A stretch of 64,000 nt of DNA from Saccharomycopsis malanga (taxonomy: Eukaryota; Ascomycota; Saccharomycetes; Ascoideales; Saccharomycopsidaceae): positions 1,302,001 to 1,366,000 of the forward strand of contig CP025323.1 of the NCBI GenBank assembly GCA_004014935.1, read 5' to 3'. Both the position numbers and the translations under genes were made by a program. Below, one piece after another: positions 63,637 through 64,000 of the stretch (its first letter is position 1; every line of letters starts with the position of its first letter). Under the pieces are notes generated by a model that was not told where the DNA came from, made no database searches, and saw only the letters and a program-made list of their open reading frames with translations.

Positions 63637-64000
63637 TTGCAAAAGGTTTTTTTTTACAATTTTGGGTATTCTGTACCACGTTTTGGATCTTTTCGAGACA
63701 CTTTTCTGTATCAAGTTTAAAGCCCGCACTTTGCCGAATTAACTTTAAAATATCCAGCATAGTAACAAGACACACTTGTCCCAATATGCCTTTGAAAAAG
63801 TCCTCTAAGAATTACAGCCAAAATTCTGAAATTTTCAAACACGCAATTGGCTTAAATTGAATCCCCCATTTGGCTATAAATCGACATTTGGCTGAGAAAT
63901 TGGACCTTATAATCTATAATAAAGCTTATACTAGATTATAATGTAAGGGTCACGTGACTCTCTCAAGGGGGGATGTAAGTAGACGCAGCCAAGCGCATGG
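63637..64000. other. Right-edge intergenic sequence
   Basis: No gene is supported. A TCACGTGAC palindromic E-box lies near 63950-63958 and may belong to the promoter of a gene beyond the window. Confidence 0.4.

Overview
The window looks like nuclear DNA from a budding yeast (Saccharomycotina). Nearly all genes are single open frames with clear yeast orthologues (FOX2, MIG1, SEC16, AIM22, an EFG1/PHD1-type APSES factor, AFG3, MAK21, YME1, PDI1, FUN12, YME2). Intergenic DNA is long and AT-rich, and no bacterial operon signals are seen. CTG codons are very rare (I found none in MAK21). One CTG in AIM22 falls where lipoate ligases have the Ser of a 'SWxW' motif, so a CUG-Ser lineage is plausible but not proven.

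Layout. 1-8 kb: 3' end of FOX2 (peroxisomal beta-oxidation), a Mig1 glucose repressor (-), and a coiled-coil, single-TM protein resembling spindle-pole-body Mps2 (+). 8-19 kb: SEC16 (COPII scaffold), mitochondrial lipoate ligase AIM22, and an APSES regulator (-) with a 5.5-kb upstream region packed with TGCAT motifs. 24-32 kb: m-AAA protease subunit and MAK21. 32-43 kb: an AreA-GATA-like-domain protein, i-AAA protease YME1 and a Sel1-repeat protein (all -). 44-55 kb: NAD malate dehydrogenase, PDI1 and eIF5B/FUN12 (all -). 57-63 kb: YME2, split by a +1 frameshift at a T6 run, and an unrecognised small protein (-). Three mitochondrial inner-membrane quality/organisation genes (AFG3, YME1, YME2) lie in this window, but there is no sign of shared control.

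The intergenic space holds two repeat families that I do not recognise. Family A (about 180-200 bp, at least 20 copies or fragments) looks like a tRNA-related SINE. It has an A-box-like head that can fold on itself, a second hairpin in the body, and an (ATT)n tail. Four copies are only about 40-bp tails with perfect 13-17 bp target-site duplications, and two insertions hit the same site in succession. Family B (about 1.0-1.15 kb, eight copies, no coding capacity) carries a conserved tRNA-like fold: a 7-bp outer stem, a D-arm-like hairpin and a long anticodon-arm-like hairpin, but no T arm inside the fold. Many microsatellites and two minisatellites start at family-A tails.

No tRNA, rRNA or CRISPR locus could be supported. 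Repeat boundaries are by eye and good to roughly 10-20 bases, except where target duplications fix them.
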